62,181 nt of DNA from Candidatus Gemmiger stercoripullorum. Its GTDB lineage: Bacteria; Bacillota; Clostridia; Oscillospirales; Ruminococcaceae. Position numbers and translations under genes: made by a program. The notes under the pieces are model-generated. The model worked only from the letters and a program-made list of their open reading frames with translations, was not told where the DNA came from and searched no databases. Below, piece after piece: positions 14,432 to 22,638 of this stretch (position 1 is its first letter; every line of letters starts with the position of its first letter). The DNA lies in assembly GCA_019119365.1 (NCBI GenBank), contig DWXD01000045.1:1-62181 (forward strand). Direction: 5' to 3'.

Positions 14432-15118
14432 TCAGAATTCCTGCACCAAATCGCCGGCGGCGGGCTCCTCGGCTTCCACGCGCTCGTCCAGCGTGTAGCT
14501 TATGCCCAGCGCTTCGGGCAGCGCGTCCACCAGCGCGTTGACGTCCGCAAGCTCACGGTTGGCCATCACATACAGCACCTTGTCGTCAAAGGCGACCACG
14601 CGCTGCACGTCGGCCCCCACGCAGACCCACTTGGCCGGGTCGATGTTTTCCAGCATCGCTTCGGCAATGGCGGGCGCGTCGGCGGCGTCTTTCAGGCGCA
14701 GCAGCACCAGGCTGTAGGCCTGGCTGCCGGTCAGCGATTCCGAAAGCACGCCCGCGTCCACCAGCGCGCCTTCGTCCAGCGTCAGCCCGGCGTTGTATTT
14801 CAGCCAGCTCTCTTCGGCCAGGTCGATGGCGCGGGTCTGCGGCATCATGATCTCGACCGGGTACACTTCATAAATGCTGTCCACCTGCGCGGCCAGCTCG
14901 GCGTCCGGCTCGGCCTCGGTCTGCGGGGCGCTGCCCTCCGGCGTGCCCTCGTCCTCCGGCGGGGTGGCCGGCTGGTTCAGGATGTCGTCGGGCAGCGGCG
15001 TCATGGTCGGGGCGGGGGTTGGGGTCGCCTGCGGGGCGTCGGTGCGGCCGCAGCCCGCCAAAAGCGCCAGGGTCAGCGCCAGCGCGCCGGCCGTCATGCC
15101 AAATGTGCGTCGTTTCAT
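14432..15118 (-). CDS. DUF4358-like lipoprotein
   Basis: A 228-residue exported lipoprotein: signal MKRRTFGMTAGALALTLALLAGC with lipobox LAGC (lipidated Cys 23), then a Pro/Thr/Glu-rich spacer to about residue 75. The folded part begins at LAAQVDSIYEVYPVEIMMPQTRAI. The repeated pattern of short helices and strands (YSLVLLRLKDAADAPAIAEAMLENI, VVAFDDKVLYVMAN) is typical of DUF4358, a family of unknown function common in Clostridia. It is followed downstream by a strong terminator and preceded on the same strand by the formyl-THF cyclo-ligase gene 45 bases upstream. Role unknown. Confidence 0.75.
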   Translation of the reverse strand: MKRRTFGMTAGALALTLALLAGCGRTDAPQATPTPAPTMTPLPDDILNQPATPPEDEGTPEGSAPQTEAEPDAELAAQVDSIYEVYPVEIMMPQTRAIDLAEESWLKYNAGLTLDEGALVDAGVLSESLTGSQAYSLVLLRLKDAADAPAIAEAMLENIDPAKWVCVGADVQRVVAFDDKVLYVMANRELADVNALVDALPEALGISYTLDERVEAEEPAAGDLVQEF

Positions 15119-15163
15119 GGTTGGTTCCTTCCTTTGTGTTGTGACGGGTGTTGTGGCGGCGGG

Positions 15164-15715
15164 TCAAAACCCGCCGGTCAGCCGTTGTTCGGGGGCGAAG
15201 CGTGCGTCCCAGCACTCGGCCGGGATGCCGGCCAGGGTCAGCGCGGCCGGGCACACCAGCAGGCTTCTGCCTTTATATTGCGCCAAAAAGCGGTCATAAT
15301 ACCCGCCGCCGCGCCCCAGGCGCACGCCGTCGGCCCCGGCGGCCAGGCAGGGGACCAGCGCCAGCGCGTCTGCGGGGAAATCCTCCGCCGCCAGAACTTC
15401 GCCCCCGACCGGCTCGCGGATGCCGTAAGCCCCCGGCGCAAGGTCGTCAAGGCGGCGCAGCCGCACGGCCTCCATGCGCCCGTTGGCGGTGCGCGGCACG
15501 GCCAGGTGCTTGCCTTCGCGCAGGGCGGCTTCCAGCACCGGCCACAGGTCCGGCTCGCCTGGCATCGGCACAAAGCAGAACACCCACCCGGCCTGCCGCC
15601 ATTCGGGGCGGGCGAACAGCTCGTGCGCCATGCGGCCGCCCATTGTGCGCAGCGCGGCGGCATCCCACTGCCGCCACAGCGCCCGGGCTTTGGCGCGGGC
15701 TTCGGCTTTGGTCAT
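15164..15715 (-). CDS. 5-formyltetrahydrofolate cyclo-ligase
   Basis: Converts 5-formyl-THF to 5,10-methenyl-THF using ATP, returning a storage or inhibitory folate to the one-carbon pool. The 183-residue protein carries the family signature LGRGGGYYDRFL near residues 133-144, the N-terminal basic helix with R-A-R-LWRQWD, and FVPMPGEPDLWPVL (usually Y-P---E-DT-P). Length is normal. Start at ATG 15715; cotranscribed with the DUF4358 lipoprotein. Known symbols are fthC/ygfA. Confidence 0.93.
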   Translation of the reverse strand: MTKAEARAKARALWRQWDAAALRTMGGRMAHELFARPEWRQAGWVFCFVPMPGEPDLWPVLEAALREGKHLAVPRTANGRMEAVRLRRLDDLAPGAYGIREPVGGEVLAAEDFPADALALVPCLAAGADGVRLGRGGGYYDRFLAQYKGRSLLVCPAALTLAGIPAECWDARFAPEQRLTGGF

Positions 15716-15823
15716 GGCAGACGCCCCCTCTCTTTTTTCCGGCTGGCCGGTTTTACCGGCCTATCATACCATGCCCGGCCCGCAAAGGCAAGATGGAAAA
15801 TTGGCCCCCGCCCGCCTTTCATC

Positions 15824-15852
15824 TTGCGCACAGAGGCAAAAAAGAGTACAAT
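15824..15852 (+). promoter_or_regulatory. promoter of the polysaccharide export cluster
   Basis: TTGCGC (15824-15829), 17-base spacer, TACAAT (15847-15852), 77 bases upstream of rfbC. The -35 is imperfect. Confidence 0.65.
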
Positions 15853-15929
15853 AGAAAAATAAAATGGATTCTGTGTGCCAACCGGGGGTATGGCCGGGGC
15901 ACTGCATGATTACAAAAGGAGCGTTCACC

Positions 15930-16496
15930 ATGGGCAAATTCAACTTTATCAATACCGAGATCCCCGGCGTCGTCGTCATCGAGCCGACCGTCTTCGGCGA
16001 CGACCGCGGTTATTTCATGGAAACCTACCAGATCGACGATTTCGCCGCTGCGGGCATCGACCGCCCCTTCGTGCAGGACAACCAGAGCCGCTCGACCAAG
16101 GGCGTGCTGCGCGGGCTGCATTTCCAGAAAAACCACACCCAGGGCAAGCTCGTGCGCGTGACGATGGGCGAGGTGTACGACGTCGCCGTCGACTGCCGCC
16201 CGAACAGCGCTACCTTCGGCAAGTGGGTCGGCGTGACGCTCTCGGCCGAAAACAAAAAGATGTTCTACATCCCCGAAGGCTTCGCCCACGGCTTCCTGGT
16301 CCTTTCCGATGTGGCCGAATTCTGCTACAAGTGCACCGACGTCTACGACCCGACCTCCGAGGGCGGCATCCCCTATGACGACCCGACCGTGAACGTCCAG
16401 TGGCCGGACTGCGGCTGCGCGCACAAGACCAGCGCCAAGGACAAGGAACACACCCCGTTTGCCGAACAGACGTTTGACTATTTCGAGAAATACTGA
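15930..16496 (+). CDS. rfbC: dTDP-4-dehydrorhamnose 3,5-epimerase
   Basis: Epimerises dTDP-4-keto-6-deoxyglucose on the way to dTDP-L-rhamnose. The 188-residue cupin shows GDDRGYFMETYQ, FVQDNQSRSTKGVLRGLHFQ (active-site His), VYDVAVDCR (catalytic Asp), and FYIPEGFAHGFLVLSD. Start at ATG 15930 behind AAAAGGA. The rest of the rhamnose pathway (rfbA, B, D) is not in the window. It sits 9 bases before an ABC exporter, implying rhamnose or a related 6-deoxyhexose in the exported polymer. Confidence 0.93.
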   Translation: MGKFNFINTEIPGVVVIEPTVFGDDRGYFMETYQIDDFAAAGIDRPFVQDNQSRSTKGVLRGLHFQKNHTQGKLVRVTMGEVYDVAVDCRPNSATFGKWVGVTLSAENKKMFYIPEGFAHGFLVLSDVAEFCYKCTDVYDPTSEGGIPYDDPTVNVQWPDCGCAHKTSAKDKEHTPFAEQTFDYFEKY

Positions 16497-16505
16497 GGAA
16501 GAACC

Positions 16506-17306
16506 GTGCAGAGTCTACAAGGGCATTTCGCCAATTTCTGGAAGTACCGCTACCTGCTGCAGAACCTGATCACGCGGGACTTCAAGCTCAAATACCGCCG
16601 CAGCGTGCTGGGCGTGGCGTGGAGCGTGCTCAACCCGCTGCTTACCTGCCTGGTCATGTTTCTGGTGTTCGATTCCATCATGAAAGGCCTGCGGGGCGAA
16701 GGCATCCCCAACTTCGCGGGCTTCCTCATCATCGGCCAGCTGCTGTTCAACTTCTTCCGCGAAGCGACGTCGATGGCGATGGAGAGCGTGCTCAAAAACG
16801 CGCCGCTGCTGCGCAAGGTCTATATCCCCAAGTACATTTTCCCGATGGAAAAATGCTGCTTTGCGCTGGTCAACTGCGCGTTCAGCTTCATTGCGCTGGT
16901 CGTCGTGTTTGTCATCACCTGGACGCCTGTGACCTGGGCCACGGCCTGGATGGCCGTCTACCCGCTTCTCATGCTGTTCTTCTTCAGCCTTGGCATCGGG
17001 CTGCTGCTGTCGGCGCTGTATGTGTTTGTGCGCGATATCATGCACATCTGGGAGGTGTTCTGCACGCTGCTCGTCTACGCCAGCGCCATCTTCTATGACC
17101 CCGAGACCCTCTCCGGCATCATGCAGCGGCTCATCCACATCAACCCGATGTACTGGTACATCACGGCGTTCCGCCGCTGCGTGCTGTGGGGCGAAGGGCT
17201 GGACGCAACGATGCTTGCGGTCTGCTTCCTCTGCGCTGTGGTCAGCATGGCGCTGGGCGTTTTCGTGTTCAAGAAAAACCAGGACAAGTTTGTCCTGTAC
17301 ATGTAA
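16506..17306 (+). CDS. polysaccharide ABC exporter, permease
   Basis: A 266-residue membrane protein of the ABC-2 type used for O-antigen, teichoic acid and capsule export (Wzm/TagG/RfbA-like). The start LQGHFANFWKYRYLLQNLITRDFKLKYRRSVLGVAWSVLNPLL is the hallmark amphipathic segment and first span. Six spans are predicted, and IHINPMYWYITAFRRCVLWG near the C-terminus is also characteristic. The matching ATPase follows 15 bases downstream. Together they should flip a lipid-linked polymer or oligosaccharide across the cytoplasmic membrane. Confidence 0.92.
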   Translation: MQSLQGHFANFWKYRYLLQNLITRDFKLKYRRSVLGVAWSVLNPLLTCLVMFLVFDSIMKGLRGEGIPNFAGFLIIGQLLFNFFREATSMAMESVLKNAPLLRKVYIPKYIFPMEKCCFALVNCAFSFIALVVVFVITWTPVTWATAWMAVYPLLMLFFFSLGIGLLLSALYVFVRDIMHIWEVFCTLLVYASAIFYDPETLSGIMQRLIHINPMYWYITAFRRCVLWGEGLDATMLAVCFLCAVVSMALGVFVFKKNQDKFVLYM

Positions 17307-17321
17307 AGGGAGGGCGCGGAT

Positions 17322-18074
17322 ATGGCGGCACAACAGCCCATCATCTCGGTCGAGCATGTCTCGATGCGCTTCAACCTTGCCAAGGAAAAGCACGAGAGCC
17401 TGAAAGAATATTTCGTCGCCCTTTTGCACGGCGGCGTGCGCTTTGACGAATTCTTTGCGCTGGACGACGTCAGCCTTGACATCATGCCCGGCGATTTCTA
17501 CGGCCTCATCGGCTTAAACGGCAGCGGCAAATCCACGCTGCTCAAGATCATTTCCGGCGTGTACAAGCCCAGTTCCGGCAAGGTGACGGTGCGCGGCACC
17601 ATCGCCCCGCTGATCGAGCTCGGCGCCGGGTTCGACATGGACCTGACCGCGCGGGAAAACATCTACCTGAACGGCACCGTTCTCGGCTACACGCCCCGGT
17701 ACATTGATTCCAAGTTCGAGGACATCGTCGAATTCAGCGAGCTGCGCAATTTTCTGGATGTGCCGCTCAAGAACTATTCCTCCGGCATGGTGGCGCGCCT
17801 GGCCTTCGCCGTTGCGACCATGACCAAGCCGGACATCCTCATTGCCGACGAGATCCTCTCGGTCGGCGACTTCCTGTTCCAGCAGAAATGCGAAAAGCGC
17901 ATGGCCGAGCTCATGAGCGGCGGCACGACCGTGATTTTGGTCAGCCACTCGATCGAGCAGATCGAGCGCATGTGCAACAAGGTCGCCTGGCTCGACCACG
18001 GCCACCTGCGCCGCAACGGCCCCACCGCCGCGGTCACGGCCGAATACAAGCGGTTTGAAAAGCCGAAAGAATAA
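17322..18074 (+). CDS. polysaccharide ABC exporter, ATP-binding subunit
   Basis: A 250-residue ATPase of the Wzt/TagH/RfbB type. Walker A GLNGSGKSTLLK (about residues 67-78), ABC signature NYSSGMVARLAFA, Walker B ILIADEIL, and a switch histidine in LVSHSIEQ are intact. The inserted region LAKEKHESLKEYFVALLHGG before the first strand is typical for this export class. There is no C-terminal carbohydrate-binding extension, so it probably exports with a chain-capping signal independent of a Wzt-C domain. Confidence 0.93.
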   Translation: MAAQQPIISVEHVSMRFNLAKEKHESLKEYFVALLHGGVRFDEFFALDDVSLDIMPGDFYGLIGLNGSGKSTLLKIISGVYKPSSGKVTVRGTIAPLIELGAGFDMDLTARENIYLNGTVLGYTPRYIDSKFEDIVEFSELRNFLDVPLKNYSSGMVARLAFAVATMTKPDILIADEILSVGDFLFQQKCEKRMAELMSGGTTVILVSHSIEQIERMCNKVAWLDHGHLRRNGPTAAVTAEYKRFEKPKE

Positions 18075-18086
18075 ACTTTTTACAGG

Positions 18087-18138
18087 GTTCAGAGTTTAGA
18101 GTTCAGAGTGAAGATAAGGTGCGGCGCAAAGCGCCGCA
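18087..18138. repeat. composite repeat: GTTYAGA heptamers plus triloop hairpin
   Basis: Tandem heptamers GTTCAGA GTTTAGA GTTCAGA (18087-18107) followed after a short spacer by an 8-bp hairpin TGCGGCGC, AAA, GCGCCGCA (18120-18138). The same two-part arrangement, read on the other strand, occurs at 28712-28770 and 53663-53716. Confidence 0.7.
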
Positions 18139-18143
18139 TTTTT
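18120..18143 (+). terminator. terminator after the ABC exporter genes
   Basis: TGCGGCGC (18120-18127), loop AAA, GCGCCGCA (18131-18138), then five T. It probably ends or attenuates the rfbC-exporter transcript before the glycosyltransferases. A second palindrome (GGGATG / CATCCC, about 18153-18168) lies just downstream. Confidence 0.75.
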
Positions 18144-18207
18144 AAAAATGGGGGATGCGCCCATCCCTCCAAATTCTGAACGCCCCTGCGCGAACGAGGT
18201 GACAACG

Positions 18208-20094
18208 ATGCCGCAGACCGCCCCCCAAAACCAACCGCAAAACCGCCCGGCGGACGTCGCCCCGGCCGACAGCGTCGGCGCCATGGCCCGCCGCCTGCTC
18301 GACCCGGCCCATCTGGCCGACCTTGCCCGCCGTTCGGCCGCCACTTTGCGCGAGCGCGGCGCGCAGCAGCTCTGGCGGGACGTGACCTTCCGCGTCGGGC
18401 TGGCGTTCCACCACGATTCCTGGCGGCACCGCGCCGATATTCCGCTGCGCCGCGAGCTCAAGGCCCAGCGCGCGGCCCCGCTGCCCGGCGCGCCGCGCGT
18501 CAGCGTCGTGGTGCCGGTATACAACACACCGCTGCCGTTTTTCAGGCAGATGCTGCGCAGCGTGCGCCGCCAGACCTATGCGAACTGGCAGCTCGTGCTT
18601 GTCGACGCCTCTGACGCGGCGCACCCGGCCCCCGGCGCGCTTGCGCAGAAATGGGCTGCCCGGGATGCGCGCATCCTGTACAAAAAGATCGAAAACCGGG
18701 GCATCGCCGCCAACACCACGGCCGGGTTTGGCCTGGCGGAAGGGGACTGCATCGCGCTGCTTGACCACGACGACCTGCTCTACCCCAACGCGCTGTATGA
18801 ATCTGTGCAGACCCTCCAAAATACCGGCGCGGACCTTGTCTATTCCGACGAGATCGTCCTGTCGGCGGATCTCAAAAAATTGGGCGGCTACCATTTCAAG
18901 CCGGATTTTGCGCCCGACTATCTGCGCGGCAATAACTACATCACCCATCTGGCCGTTTTCACCCGCGCGCTGCTCGAGGCGGCCGGGGCGTATGAGGACC
19001 CCGCCTTTGACGGCGCGCAGGACCATGACCTGCTGCTGCGCCTAACCGAGAAGGCGCGCCGCGTCGAGCACATCCAGAAAGTTCTCTACGTCTGGCGCGG
19101 CCACGCCGGGTCGACCGCCGCGGGCATGGAGGCCAAGCCCTACGCCATTGCAGCGGGGGAGCGGGCGATCGACGCCCACCTGCAGCGCGTGGGCCTGCCC
19201 GGCTGTGCGCGGGCGGTGCCCGGCGCGCCCGGCGCGTTCCAGCTGCGGTACGAACTGACCGCGCGCCCGCTTATCAGCGTGTTGATCCCCAACAAGGACC
19301 ACACCGGCGACCTCGAGCGCTGCTTATCCAGTTTGTATAAAAACGCCGGATATGACAATTATGAGGTGCTGATCCTAGAAAACAACTCGACTGACCCGGA
19401 CACCGAAGCCTTTTATGCGGCCCTTCCCGCGCGCTATCCGCGCTGCCGCGTGCTGCGCTACCGCGGGCCGTTCAACTTCTCGGCCATCAACAACTTCGGC
19501 GCGCGCCAGGCAAACGGCGAGCACCTGCTGCTGCTCAACAACGACATCGAGATCCTCTCGCCCGGTTTCCTGCGCGAGCTGCTCTCCTACAGCCAGCGCC
19601 CGGACGTCGGCGCCGTCGGGGCCAAGCTCTATTACCCGGACGATACGATCCAGCACGCCGGGGTCATCATGGGCATCAACGGCTCGGCCGGGCACAGCCA
19701 CAAGAGCTACCCGCGCGCGGCGGTGGGCGACCTCTACCGCCTTGTCACCACGCAGAATTACATGGCCGTCACCGGCGCCTGCCTCATGACCAAAGCGGAA
19801 CTCTACCGCGCGGCGGGCGGCCTCGACGAAGAAAACTTCGCCGTCGCCTACAACGATGTCGACTACTGCCTCAAGCTCTGGCAGCAGGGCCTGCTCAACG
19901 TGTTCACCCCCTGCGCCGAGGCGTACCACTATGAGAGCAAGAGCCGGGGCCTGGACACTACCCCCGAAAACGAAGCCCGCTACCAGCGCGAAAAAGCCGC
20001 GTTTTACGCCAAATACAAACCATACATCGACAACTACGACCCCTACTACAACCCCCACTTCAACAACCTGTTCGAAAATTTCGGGTTGAAATGA
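18208..20094 (+). CDS. double-domain GT2 glycosyltransferase (copy 1)
   Basis: A 628-residue cytoplasmic protein with two family-2 glycosyltransferase domains. Domain 1 starts near residue 97 (RVSVVVPVYNTPLPF) with the metal-binding DHDD at 186-189 and GAQDHDLLLRL. Domain 2 starts near 374 (LISVLIPNKDHTGDL) with LLLLNNDIEIL and YNDVDYCLKLW. Such rhamnosyltransferase-like proteins build repeating polysaccharides, each domain adding a sugar. The start at ATG 18208 has GAGGTG upstream; an ATG at 18148 in the same frame lies in repeat-like DNA and lacks a ribosome binding site. It is a paralogue of the gene at 20712-22553; the transposase between them separates the pair. Confidence 0.88.
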   Translation: MPQTAPQNQPQNRPADVAPADSVGAMARRLLDPAHLADLARRSAATLRERGAQQLWRDVTFRVGLAFHHDSWRHRADIPLRRELKAQRAAPLPGAPRVSVVVPVYNTPLPFFRQMLRSVRRQTYANWQLVLVDASDAAHPAPGALAQKWAARDARILYKKIENRGIAANTTAGFGLAEGDCIALLDHDDLLYPNALYESVQTLQNTGADLVYSDEIVLSADLKKLGGYHFKPDFAPDYLRGNNYITHLAVFTRALLEAAGAYEDPAFDGAQDHDLLLRLTEKARRVEHIQKVLYVWRGHAGSTAAGMEAKPYAIAAGERAIDAHLQRVGLPGCARAVPGAPGAFQLRYELTARPLISVLIPNKDHTGDLERCLSSLYKNAGYDNYEVLILENNSTDPDTEAFYAALPARYPRCRVLRYRGPFNFSAINNFGARQANGEHLLLLNNDIEILSPGFLRELLSYSQRPDVGAVGAKLYYPDDTIQHAGVIMGINGSAGHSHKSYPRAAVGDLYRLVTTQNYMAVTGACLMTKAELYRAAGGLDEENFAVAYNDVDYCLKLWQQGLLNVFTPCAEAYHYESKSRGLDTTPENEARYQREKAAFYAKYKPYIDNYDPYYNPHFNNLFENFGLK

Positions 20095-20116
20095 TCTGTC
20101 TGCAACATTGAAATTT

Positions 20117-20142
20117 GTAGGGGCGGATTCTATATCCGCCCG
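20117..20142. repeat. REP-like hairpin upstream of the RAYT gene
   Basis: GTAG foot and stem GGGCGGAT / ATCCGCCC with loop TCTAT, 27 bases before the transposase start. Identical over its length to the copy inside the transposase gene at 20311-20336. Confidence 0.8.
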
Positions 20143-20169
20143 CATCGGCTGCATGTGCTGGAAGGGTAA

Positions 20170-20715
20170 ATGGATTACACCAGAACGGACCCCCAAAACT
20201 TGGAACGCCCCAGCCGCAGGCCAAATCGCCTGCCCGGTTATGATTACTCACAAAACGGGGCGTATTTCGTGACGATATGTACAAAAGGCAGACGAATGCT
20301 GTTTGGGGATGTAGGGGCGGATTCTATATCCGCCCGCGTTGTGGCGCAAACTTTTTCCGAGGTGATTGCCGCGGCTCCACATTATACCTGCCCCTGCTTT
20401 GTGGTTATGCCGAATCATTTCCACGCCCTGTTGGTGATAGACCGGGCCGATATGGAATCGGCCCCTACAATTTCCGATTTGATGAGGGATTTCAAACGAT
20501 ATTCTACGCTGGAATATGGTAAACTTGTCCGGCAGGGGGCGGCGGAACCCTATCAGGGCCGGCTGTGGCAACGCTCTTTCCATGACCACATCATCCGCAA
20601 CGACCGCGAGTACCGTCTGATCGGTGAATATATCATAACCAACCCGGCCCGCTGGCGGGAGGATTGCTTCTATCCTTCCGTACTGCGGCCCGTGCAGGAA
20701 GGACGAACGCTATGA
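20170..20715 (+). CDS. REP-associated tyrosine transposase (RAYT, IS200/IS605 TnpA-like)
   Basis: A 181-residue Y1 single-strand transposase. RRPNRLPGYDYSQNGAYFVT at 16-35, then the HUH motif in FVVMPNHFHALLV (His83, His85), LWQRSFHDHIIRN at 132-144, and the tyrosine-bearing helix YRLIGEYIITNPARW (catalytic Tyr likely 154) define the family, which cuts and joins DNA at GTAG-footed REP hairpins. Residues 48-56 (VGADSISAR) and 92-100 (RADMESAPT) are encoded exactly by REP hairpins. Local G+C (about 42% in 20461-20520) is far below the flanking glycosyltransferases. The stop overlaps the ATG of the next gene. All catalytic residues are present, so it may be active despite the insertions. Confidence 0.88.
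   Translation: MDYTRTDPQNLERPSRRPNRLPGYDYSQNGAYFVTICTKGRRMLFGDVGADSISARVVAQTFSEVIAAAPHYTCPCFVVMPNHFHALLVIDRADMESAPTISDLMRDFKRYSTLEYGKLVRQGAAEPYQGRLWQRSFHDHIIRNDREYRLIGEYIITNPARWREDCFYPSVLRPVQEGRTL
20311..20336. repeat. REP-like hairpin inside the RAYT reading frame (forward copy)
   Basis: GTAG foot, stem GGGCGGAT / ATCCGCCC, loop TCTAT; encodes residues 48-56 of the transposase in frame. Confidence 0.85.
20443..20468. repeat. REP-like hairpin inside the RAYT reading frame (reverse copy)
   Basis: Opposite orientation: on the minus strand GTAG foot, stem GGGCCGAT / ATCGGCCC, loop TCCAT. Encodes residues 92-100. Matches the reverse-orientation copy at 5912-5937. Confidence 0.85.
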
Positions 20716-22553
20716 ACCTGCAAACCAAACGAATCAAGGAACTGTTCGGCTATGCCCGCACGCTGACCCGCGAACAGGGCCTGGCCCCCATGCTGGGGCG
20801 CGCGGCGGGCTTTTTCCGGCGGCGGCTGCTGGGCAAACGCGCGCGGTACTGGCCGTCCAAACGCGCGCTGGCGGCCCAGCGCGCGGCGGATACGTCCGCC
20901 TTCCCGCTCATCAGCATCCTGACGCCGTTGTACAACACCCCGGAACCGTTCCTGAACGCCTTCCTCGACAGCGTCCAGGCCCAGACCAGCCCGCGCTGGC
21001 AGCTTGTGCTTGCCGACGCCTCCGACGCCGCCCACCCCCGCGTGGGCGAGCTGGCACAGGCGCGCGCGGCGGCCGACCCCCGCATCGTCTACCGCAAGAT
21101 CGAAAACAAAGGCATCGCCGCCAACACCAACGCCGCCGCGGCGCTGGCCGCCGGGCCCTACCTGGCGCTGGCCGACCACGACGACCTGCTGGCCCCGCAC
21201 GCCGTGTACGAGATGGGCCGGGCGGCGGCCGCCACCGGCGCGGCTTTCCTGTACAGCGACGAAGCGCTGTTCCGCAAAACGCCGCAGCGCGCCCATGTCG
21301 CGCACTTCAAGCCGGACTATGCGCCGGAATACCTGATGGCCTGCAACTATATCTGCCACCTGGCCGTGTTCAAAAAAACGCTGTATGAGCAGGCCGGCGG
21401 CGAGCGCAGCGAATGTGACGGCGCGCAGGACCACGACCTGTTCCTGCGCCTGATCGACGCCATGCAGGCCGCCGACCCGGCCGCCGCGCCCGTGCATCTG
21501 CCGCAGGTGCTGTACTACTGGCGCGTGCACGCGGCTTCCACCAGCGGCGGCACCGGGGCCAAACCCTATGTGCAGCAGGCGGCCCTCCGCGCCGTGTCGG
21601 ACCATCTCGCCGCCACCGGGCGGCAGGGGAGCGTGGAGCCCGGCAAATTCCCCGGCACCTGCCATGTGCGCTGGACCCTGCCGGACCCGCCCCCGCTCGT
21701 CTCCATTCTCATCCCGAACAAGGACCATGTGGACGACCTCGAGACCTGCCTGCACAGCCTGTATGCAAAAACCTTCTACGAAAACTTCGAGGTCATCGTC
21801 ATCGAGAACAACTCGACCGACCCCGCCACCGCCGCCTACTACAAAAAGCTGCCCGAACGCTACGAAAACTGCCGCGTCGTCGGCTACACCGGGGCTTTCA
21901 ACTTCAGCCGCATCAACAACTTTGGCCGCAAATTCGCGCACGGCAAATTTTTGCTGCTGCTGAACAATGATATCGAGGTCATTGGAGGCGGCTGGCTGGG
22001 CGAGCTTGTCGCCGAAGCCAGCCAGCCCGGCGTCGCGGCCTGCGGCGCGATGCTCTATTACCCGGACGATACCATTCAGCACGCGGGCATCATCACGGGG
22101 CTTGGCGGCTATGCGGGGCACTCCCACAAATACCATCGCCGCGGCAGCAGCGGGTACCTGTTTCGCCTTGCCACCGTGCAGGACTTTTCCGCCTGCACCG
22201 CCGCCTGCCTGCTTGTGCGCACGGCCGCGTGGGACGCCGCGCACGGCATGGACGAAGCCTTTACCGTCGCCTTCAACGACGTCGACTTCTGCCTGCGCCT
22301 GCGCGAAGCGGGCTGGCGCATCGTCTGGACGCCGTATGCCGAGCTCTACCACCACGAGAGCAAGTCCCGCGGTTCGGACGAGGACGACCCCGAAAAGAAG
22401 CGCCGCTTTGCGGGCGAGCAGGCCCGCCTGTACGAGCGCCACGGCCGCGAGACCATCCTGCGCGACCCCTACTATAACCCCAACCTCTCGCTCGACTACG
22501 AGGACTTCCGCGAAAGCGGCGACCTGCGCGCCCTCAAGGACCCGCCTGTGTAA
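20712..22553 (+). CDS. double-domain GT2 glycosyltransferase (copy 2)
   Basis: A 613-residue paralogue of the protein at 18208-20094. Domain 1 begins near residue 66 (LISILTPLYNTPEPF) with DHDD and GAQDHDLFLRL; domain 2 (LVSILIPNKDHVDDL) has LLLLNNDIEVI and FNDVDFCLRLR. Shared strings such as HLAVF, FNFS-INNFG and YYPDDTIQHAG show the two arose by duplication. The start at ATG 20712 overlaps the TGA of the transposase, with AGGAAGG inside the transposase end, so its translation may now be coupled to that gene. It should act with the other copy, the exporter and rfbC in making a surface polysaccharide. Confidence 0.88.
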   Translation: MNLQTKRIKELFGYARTLTREQGLAPMLGRAAGFFRRRLLGKRARYWPSKRALAAQRAADTSAFPLISILTPLYNTPEPFLNAFLDSVQAQTSPRWQLVLADASDAAHPRVGELAQARAAADPRIVYRKIENKGIAANTNAAAALAAGPYLALADHDDLLAPHAVYEMGRAAAATGAAFLYSDEALFRKTPQRAHVAHFKPDYAPEYLMACNYICHLAVFKKTLYEQAGGERSECDGAQDHDLFLRLIDAMQAADPAAAPVHLPQVLYYWRVHAASTSGGTGAKPYVQQAALRAVSDHLAATGRQGSVEPGKFPGTCHVRWTLPDPPPLVSILIPNKDHVDDLETCLHSLYAKTFYENFEVIVIENNSTDPATAAYYKKLPERYENCRVVGYTGAFNFSRINNFGRKFAHGKFLLLLNNDIEVIGGGWLGELVAEASQPGVAACGAMLYYPDDTIQHAGIITGLGGYAGHSHKYHRRGSSGYLFRLATVQDFSACTAACLLVRTAAWDAAHGMDEAFTVAFNDVDFCLRLREAGWRIVWTPYAELYHHESKSRGSDEDDPEKKRRFAGEQARLYERHGRETILRDPYYNPNLSLDYEDFRESGDLRALKDPPV

Positions 22554-22565
22554 GCGAAACGCCAA

Positions 22566-22615
22566 AAAACCACGCCGCGCCCCGGGCAAACACCCGGTTG
22601 GCGCGGCGTGGTTTT
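22566..22615. terminator. bidirectional terminator between the glycan cluster and the PerR-like gene
   Basis: Perfect 16-bp outer stem AAAACCACGCCGCGCC (22566-22581) and its complement (22600-22615), with an inner CCGGG / CCGG pairing. A and T tracts on both sides suit both convergent transcripts. Confidence 0.85.
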
Positions 22616-22638
22616 GCGCATACTATAAAGGCAAAGGG

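Noticed and set aside
18148-18207. Upstream ATG start for the first double GT2 protein
   Set aside because: Would encode 20 residues from terminator- and repeat-like DNA without a ribosome binding site; ATG 18208 has one.
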